Positions 57,479 through 64,000 of a stretch of 64,000 nucleotides of DNA are shown one piece after another (position 1 is the stretch's first letter; every line of letters starts with the position of its first letter). The stretch is taken from contig NC_089435.1 in NCBI RefSeq assembly GCF_026210795.1, positions 310,001 through 374,000 on the forward strand, given 5' to 3'. The notes under the pieces were generated by a model. The model had not been told where the DNA came from. It was given only the letters and a program-made list of their open reading frames with translations, and searched no databases. The stretch is from Rhizophagus irregularis. Taxonomy: Eukaryota > Glomeromycota > Glomeromycetes > Glomerales > Glomeraceae. The translations under genes and the position numbers were made by a program.

Positions 57479-59544
57479 TTAATTATTGTTTATTCTTCCA
57501 AAATTGTATGCACTCGCAACAGGTTCAAATTTTTTTGGAACTTCAATGTTTTTTCCGAGATGTCTATCAAAAATGTAAGTATACGAGTGAGGAAATGGAA
57601 TTTCAGCTGGTTTAGATACTTCATCAAGTCGTTTCATTTGTTCAGGTGTCAATCTGAAAATAAATTTTTTTTTTTTGTTATAAATTTACGTTAGCGAACA
57701 CTTTTTTTTTTAATAGTTTTAACTTACTTAAATTCAAGTGTTTTAAGATTTTCTTCAAGCTGAGTGACAGTTCTAGCACCAATTATAGGAGAAGTAATAC
57801 CAGGTTTTTGTTGAACCCAATTTAAAGCAACCTAATTTATAAATGAGGAAAATATATAAAAACTGTTAATTTTTTATAAAAGATTGAATACAATAATTAC
57901 CTGAACAGGAGTTCTATCAATCTCTTTTGAAATGGTAGTAACTTCTTCTAAAATTTTCCAATTTTTTTCAATTTTTGAATGTATTGCAACTGAAAAACCG
58001 CGAGCTTCTGGTTTTAAAGCAGCAGCTGATTCTCTCGTATATTTTCCGGTAAGAAAACTATTATAAAAAAATTAATATAACGTTATTATTTTAAAAACAT
58101 AAAAAAAAAAATATGATTTATTACCCTTCGGCAACGATACCCCATGGAAGAATTCCAACCTAAAAGGTTTTTAAAATATAAATTTAATACTTATATATGG
58201 TTTAATTCCAACGCAACGTGAATTTAGTTATACACACATCAAGTTCAGCACAAGCAGGTTGTAAGTCAAATTCTAACGATCGATCCAACAAATTATAACG
58301 AGTTTGAAGTCCAATGAAAGGGCTTAAAATACAGTTTATAAACATGCGTGAATTTAATATGTTTAATATCGGGTTAAAGAAATTATTATAATTTCATACC
58401 TCCACCCACGTAATTCAGCAATAGTATTAGCTCGAGCGAGTCCCCAAGATGGAATATCGCTTACAGCAACATATAAAACCTAATATATTTTTTTAAAATA
58501 ATATTTAGAAGAACTTATTTTGAATGAAAAACTGTAAAAATGATTAACTTGCTTTTCCACATCGAACTACGTCATCCAATGATCTCATAAATTCTTCAAT
58601 TGGAGTTCGATACTCGTAGAAATGGATATGTAAAATATCAACATAACTTATATTTAACCGTTTCAAACTTCCATCTAAATTTTCTACAAGACTCTTTCGA
58701 TGATTTCCTCCTAAGATATACATATATAAGTTTCAACTTATTTTTAATAACATGAGATATTACTATAATTTACCGCTATTCGGATTAAATCTCCTATCTT
58801 TTTGTACAGCAGTTACATTACCTAAGAATTAAATTTCGAAAATTATTAATTATTGAATATTTAAAAATTAAATTATGTTACATAGAAAGTTTATAATTCA
58901 TACCCGAATATTTTGTTGCAATCACAACATCGGACCGTTTATCGGAAACATAATCTCCGAGGAAACGTTCACTCTAAGTATTTTATTAATAAACATTAAT
59001 ATTGTAATTAACTAAAAAAACAATTTGCTTTTTTATTACTTACTTCACCCAAATTGTAATTACAAGAGGTGTCTAAGGAATAAAAAGTATTAAAATAACT
59101 TTTTGTTGATAAAGTCAAATGATTGCGTAACTAAACTAAAAAAAAAAAAATTACCAAAAAAATTTCCACCCTTTTCATAATAAAGATCAAAAACTTTTTT
59201 CGATTCCTCTTTATTAACGCCATATCCCTATTTATATAACGTTAAAATATTAAGTAATCATTTTTTTTTCATTTTTTTTTTTAATCATTAATTCAAATTA
59301 ATATTCAACTTTACCCATTGTTCTCCAAAAGTCTTTAAATATATGTTAACAAATATATAGTGTTATTAAAAAATATTATAATTAATTATTTACATCATAA
59401 TTTTGGCAAATTATAAAAAAATGATCTTACCAAAGTTCCAAGACATAATGGAGAAACTCTTAATCCACTACGTCCTAATAAAACATAATCATCGAGAGCT
59501 TGAGCTTTACTGGTGGTGTCGTTTGACAACGTATCTCGAGTCAT
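57479..59544 (-). CDS. Aldo/keto reductase C (one GC-AG intron)
   Basis: Thirteen exons, 5' to 3': 59544-59431, 59332-59315, 59227-59155, 59072-59044, 58973-58904, 58821-58774, 58710-58553, 58479-58400, 58322-58238, 58159-58125, 58057-57901, 57831-57728, 57653-57479. 381 residues. Tetrad D69 and Y74 (DTSCNY), K99 (ATKY), H147 (ILHIHF). The intron after exon 7 begins GCAAGT in place of the GT used by the other copies; GCAAGT is the usual form of the minor GC-AG class, so splicing is probably kept. The ending differs from A and B ([15 protein letters not shown]). Same enzyme type as AKR B. Gene end to K4 start is 525 bp, same strand. Confidence 0.9.
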
Positions 59545-61125
59545 TTTCTTAAAAATTAAGGTTTTCGATAACTTTCAAGATTTCAACTTTCGTAGTTAAT
59601 TATTTATGTAACTTGTATATTTTAATAGTTTACTTTAATTGATTCAAAGAAAAAAACCGTGGCCTTTTGATTTTCCGAGCATTTATAATTCTTGGCAAAT
59701 TTGCCAGTGTTACACAGTTACAGATAAATAACCAAAGGTAATAAAAATGTAAAAATAAAATTGAAACAAAAAGGAAATTTAAAAGTAAATGACCAAATGA
59801 TTAACGTGAATTCATATTACATTGATTCTCTGTAAGACGATCTTACGTTCTCCTTAATAGATCACGTGATAATATTTGTAAGGTTACACTATTAAGAATA
59901 TGTGCATTTAAGTAAACTTTTGAATAAAATTTCAGCATTTTTTACTTAATAATTGTCATTCATGTGGATATCACCACTGCCCCGTGAGGGACCGACTTTT
60001 TACCCCTTACTCAAATTAACCGAAGTTTCGCTCTCTTAAGCATCTTCCAATAGAAAAGAAACATGGATTAGTAATATAAAAATATTTATGAACTAAATGT
60101 GTGAATGTTTGTCCACTCGGAATTGGAGAAATAAAAAATCGGTATAGAGTTGTATGTAAAGAAATTGGTTTGTCTGAATAAAAATTGGCGATAATGTTGT
60201 GGAATCGACGATGTATTGATTCACGAGGCATTATTTTGTATTAATTAACGATTGTTGGTGCTTCTTGCATCGTTCGCTTTAACTTTACTCACGTTAAAGT
60301 GACGAAGTTATAAGAACGTTTTTGTGAGGTTAAAAAGTTTATAAAAGTTATCATTATAAAGAAGGCTTTTATGTTTTATAACACCGGTGAATTTGCGGTA
60401 TTATGTATCACGTGGTCCGGTACGACAATCTAGCTTTCCAAGTTTCTTTAATTTGATATTAAAAAAAAAGAACTTTATAAATATCATATCTAGAAAAAGT
60501 GGCAAGAACCGTAAATCCATTTATTTTAACAGCAAAATAAATGAAAGTTTAAATTAATTGATAAAAAATCGTCCATTTTTTATAATTATTTCTTACTTGT
60601 ATAAAGAAGTATTTACTAATTTTTTTTTTGTATTTTGTATTTTAAAGCGACAGATTAATATTATTTTAAAATTGTTAAATAGTAGGATTTAATTCTATTC
60701 TATAAAGCAATTTAAGCATGCATTAGTAAAATTAATCTATACTTTATTTGTAAAATATTATCGTTATGTATTTCGTTAAGCGAAAGCGTCAATAATATAA
60801 ATAACTGTAAATGGTAATTATAGTATTTACTGCCTGATTAATTCCTTTTTATTTAAAAAAATTAAAAAATAAAAACTATTTATGGTTATTTTCATTTTTC
60901 AAATGAATTGAACTTACAATCTTTTATTACTTAATTTCATTTTAATGTATAAAATAAAGGAAATAATTTATTAATAGCGTCAAAAGAATAAATACAATAG
61001 AAAAAATAAGTCTAAAATATATTTTACGATAAAATCGAGAAAAAAAGGCGACAATCCAATTTCTTGGATTAAATTACGTTAACATTGAATATACAAAATA
61101 ATTTAAATAATTTGAAGTTAATGAT
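59545..61125. other. Spacer between AKR C and AKR D
   Basis: AKR C upstream flank (to about 59720) matches that of AKR P. A 71-codon minus frame at 60016-60231 has no support. Otherwise AT-rich DNA. Confidence 0.45.
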
Positions 61126-63209
61126 TTAATTATATAAACTTCCATAATTATATATTTTCGCAATAGATGCAAATTTATTTGGCATTTGTATGTTTTTTCC
61201 AATATATTTATCAAATTGGTCAGTAAATGAATAAGGAAATGGAAAATCATCTGGTTGAGAAACATCATCAAGTCTTTTCATTTGTTCAGGTGTCAATCTG
61301 AAAAGATTATTTATATATTAGAAAGTTTTAAAGTAAAAATTAAGAAAAATTTTTTCTTAAATAATTATTATCCTTACTTGAATTCAAGCGATTTAAGATT
61401 TTCTTCAAGCTGAGAAACTGTTCTGGCACCAATTAAAGAAGAGGTAATCCCCGGTTTTTGTAGAACCCAATTTGTAGCAATCTATGTATTAGGAAAAAAA
61501 AAACATTAAAACTATAATTTTTAATTTTTTTTCAATAAAATGAATATTATTTTTAAAGATTAAATACCTGAACAGGAGATCTATCAATCTCTTTTGAAAC
61601 GGCAATAACTTCATCTAAAATCTTCCAATTTTTTTCAACTTTTGAGTGATTTGCTACTTTGTGACTGCGACTTTCCGATTTTAAATTAGCGGTTGATTCT
61701 CTCGTATGTTTTCCGGTAAGAAATCTATTATAAAACAATTAGTACACTAATTATCTTTTAATATAAAAAAAAATGCGACAATGATTAATAATTACCCTTC
61801 GGCGACGACACCCCACGGAATAATTCCAATCTAAAAGTTTTTTTAAACATAGAATTAGTATAATTATGTATAATTTATAGTATAAATATGAATTTAATTT
61901 TATAATACACACGTCAAGTTCAGCACAAGAAGGTAGTAAGTCATATTCTAACGATCGATTCAATAAATTATAACGCGTTTGAAGTCCAATGAAAGGGCTA
62001 AACATGGTTGATTAATATACGTTAATTTGAAGTTCATCTTTACTATCTATCAAGTTAAAATTTTTTGTACCTCCATCCACGTAATTCCGCAAATGTATTA
62101 GCACGAGAGAGTGCCCAAGATGGAATATCGCTTACGGCAACATATAATGCCTATTTTTTTTCAAAAAATAATATAGAGAAAAATATTATTCAGGTAAATA
62201 CTATAAGAATGACCAAAAGTCACGTAGTAGCGAAAAATGAGTTGCTTACTTTTCCACTTCGAACAACGTCATCTAATGATCTCATCATTTCTTCGATTGG
62301 AGTTCGATATTCAAACAAATGAGCATATAAAATATCAACATAATTCATATTCAATCGTTTCAAACTCGCATCTAAATTTTCCACAAGACTTTTTCGATGA
62401 TTTCCTCCTATATATTTAACAGTTAAATTATCAATTAACATTAAAAATATTCAATACCATATTATAATAGTTTACTAACTCACCGAAATTCGGATTGAAT
62501 CTCTGATCCGCTTGCATAGCAGTTGGATTATCTGTAAAATAAATCTCGAAGATTATTGAAAATTCCGAATTTGAATGATATTATATTGATTCATACTCGT
62601 ATATTTTGTTGCTATCACGACATCGGATCGTTTATCAGAAACGTAATCTCCAAGGAAACGTTCACTCTAATCATTTATTAATGAATATTAATTAATATTA
62701 AATTAAATAAAAAAAATTAGTATATTAATACTTACTTCACCAAAATTGTAAATGTTGGCGGTATCTGAAAGATTCAAGTTATTTATTAAAATATTCATCA
62801 TAATCATGACATGACCAATTAGTGACTACGTAAATTAAAAAAATTACCAAAAAAATTTCCGCCCTTTTCGTAATAAAGATCAAAAATTTTTTTCGATTCT
62901 TTTTTATTAACGCCCACTCCCTATTTATAAAGTGTTAATGAAATTCAGACATCATTTTCATTTCTTAATGTAGAGTATATAACTTACCCAACTTTCGCCA
63001 AAAGTCTTAAATATACAGCATAATTGTGAAAATAATAAATGTTTAGTCAAAGATGTTCATAATAATTTTGATTAGCTTCAGTTACAAAAAAAAAATCTTA
63101 CCACAGTACCAAGACATAATGGAGAAACTCTCAATCCACTACGTCCCAATAAGACATAATCATCGAGAGCTTTAGTAGTTTTGACGGGAGAAGTAGAATC
63201 TTGAGCCAT
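61126..63209 (-). CDS. Aldo/keto reductase D
   Basis: Thirteen exons, 5' to 3': 63209-63102, 63005-62988, 62920-62848, 62764-62736, 62666-62597, 62531-62484, 62407-62250, 62150-62071, 61997-61913, 61830-61796, 61724-61568, 61481-61378, 61297-61126 (TAA). All GT..AG, 378 residues. Tetrad D67 and Y72 (DTANIY), K97 (ATKY), H145 (ILYAHL). The most divergent copy: TFGESW at exon 2, ADQRFNPNFG in exon 6, and an altered C-terminus (ASIAKIYNYGSLYN). No break seen. Likely a separate, older member with possibly different substrate range. Confidence 0.9.
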
Positions 63210-64000
63210 ATTTCAAAATAAAATAAAATATTTTTTAAAAAAATTTTTTTCGTAATGTATGTATATATATATTTTTTATTAACCAACAAGATTTATTACA
63301 AGCCCTCTTTGATTAATAATATAAAAAAAATTTTTCGTTTGTCTATAGATTGTCTATGAAGTACCCAATATGAAAGATCGTGATAATTTTAAATTTTAAT
63401 ATGGATAAACTAACCAAACATGATAAAATTATAGAAATGCAGACGATAAACGATTATTTCAATGACGATCGATTATGGCATCGTATTGATCTATCAATTA
63501 ATCGATCAAACAATTTTTTGATGCCCTACTCTTGAAAGAATTTGAATTTGCATTATTATTTTCTATAATTTAATTTGGTCAATTAGTTATAAAATATTGA
63601 CGAACTAACCAAAAATGATAAAACTATAGAAATAATAATGTGACGTAATATTGCAGTGATTAACCTTAATAGTTTAGTTTTAATAACGTAAAACTTCTTT
63701 ACGGCCCTTAAATGTTCTTTTGCCGATTTGTTTAATAGTTCATATTATTCCTCTTGAATGGGATTTTGACATTGCATACCACACTTACTCACTTAGGGCA
63801 TTCTAATATAAGTTTCCTTGTAAGATATAGTGTAACCAATTAAATTAAAATATTAGATCACATGATTGTTTATTAAGTGTAACGTAAGATTTTTGCTACC
63901 ACCGGTAAATTTTTTAAATATTTTACCCCGTATTACATTTCATTTATTTTGTAAAACGTCTCACGGTTTTTGTGAAGACACAATATTTAAGTCATAAGAA
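63210..64000. other. AKR D upstream flank
   Basis: AT-rich. The 63600-63660 stretch (AACCAAAAATGATAAA..TAGAAAT..ATGTGACGTAA) resembles the AKR A/B flanks at 31410-31450 and 47880-47940. No gene. Confidence 0.5.

Noticed and set aside
60016-60231. 71-codon frame
   Set aside because: Chance length, no features.
1-64000. CRISPR arrays, rRNA genes, prokaryotic operons
   Set aside because: No regularly spaced direct repeats with unique spacers and no rRNA-like sequence; gene structure is eukaryotic.

Overview
The window is strongly AT-rich eukaryotic DNA. Genes have many short introns (about 65-90 nt, GT..AG) and coding islands sit in repeat-rich spacers. Tyrosine-kinase-like genes with an HRD(L/F)HSGN loop and a GVIPYIAPE activation segment, a Crinkler-like header, a Crypton-type tyrosine recombinase and this composition point to an arbuscular mycorrhizal fungus, most likely Rhizophagus (Glomeromycotina). 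That assignment is from family recognition, not from a search.

The window is dominated by local birth and death of three gene families, partly linked in repeated modules. (1) Cys-rich N-terminus plus protein kinase: K1 (1-1346, cut by the window edge), K2 (11335-13721, one in-frame stop), a fragment (33480-33660), K3 (about 49480-51946, several frameshifts) and K4 (54585-56953, intact, 693 aa), all on the minus strand. (2) 13-exon aldo/keto reductases (AKR): A (29173-31245, mutated acceptor), P (39190-41075, decayed), B (45688-47745), C (57479-59544) and D (61126-63209), plus a 3' stub near 14.27 kb, all minus. (3) An unrecognised Asn/Gln/Ser-rich family (called NQ here): 7920-9017 (+), 15101-15568 (-), 16718-17212 (+), 26521-27011 (+, broken) and a decayed minus copy at 25676-26160. 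Flank comparison suggests an ancestral order NQ(+), AKR(-), kinase(-), copied several times and losing different members.

Layout: 1-6 kb K1, a palindromic MITE, a complete five-exon Crypton-like recombinase, a dispersed repeat; 7.9-17.6 kb NQ1, K2 and a head-to-head NQ pair; 18.1-22.9 kb less AT-rich decayed coding sequence (retropepsin-like, Crinkler-like, acidic and RING-like pieces) split by a clean 640-bp hAT-type element; 23.0-25.2 kb two multi-exon genes of unknown function; 25.3-28.9 kb a degenerate copy of the NQ pair; 29-34 kb AKR A, a foldback element, a kinase fragment; 35.1-35.7 kb a secreted Cys-rich protein; 36.5-38.8 and 42.5-43.6 kb T-rich low-complexity and minisatellite DNA; 39-41 kb AKR pseudogene; 45.7-63.2 kb AKR B, K3, K4, AKR C, AKR D.

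Because so many segments are duplicated, small differences can be read between copies. The most informative are 5-bp TA-CAG-TA or TA-CTG-TA insertions, which look like Tc1/mariner excision scars and have helped break K3, and non-autonomous elements whose 8-9 bp target duplications are still visible. Exon boundaries were worked out by hand from splice signals, reading phase and paralogue comparison; no transcript or database evidence was available.
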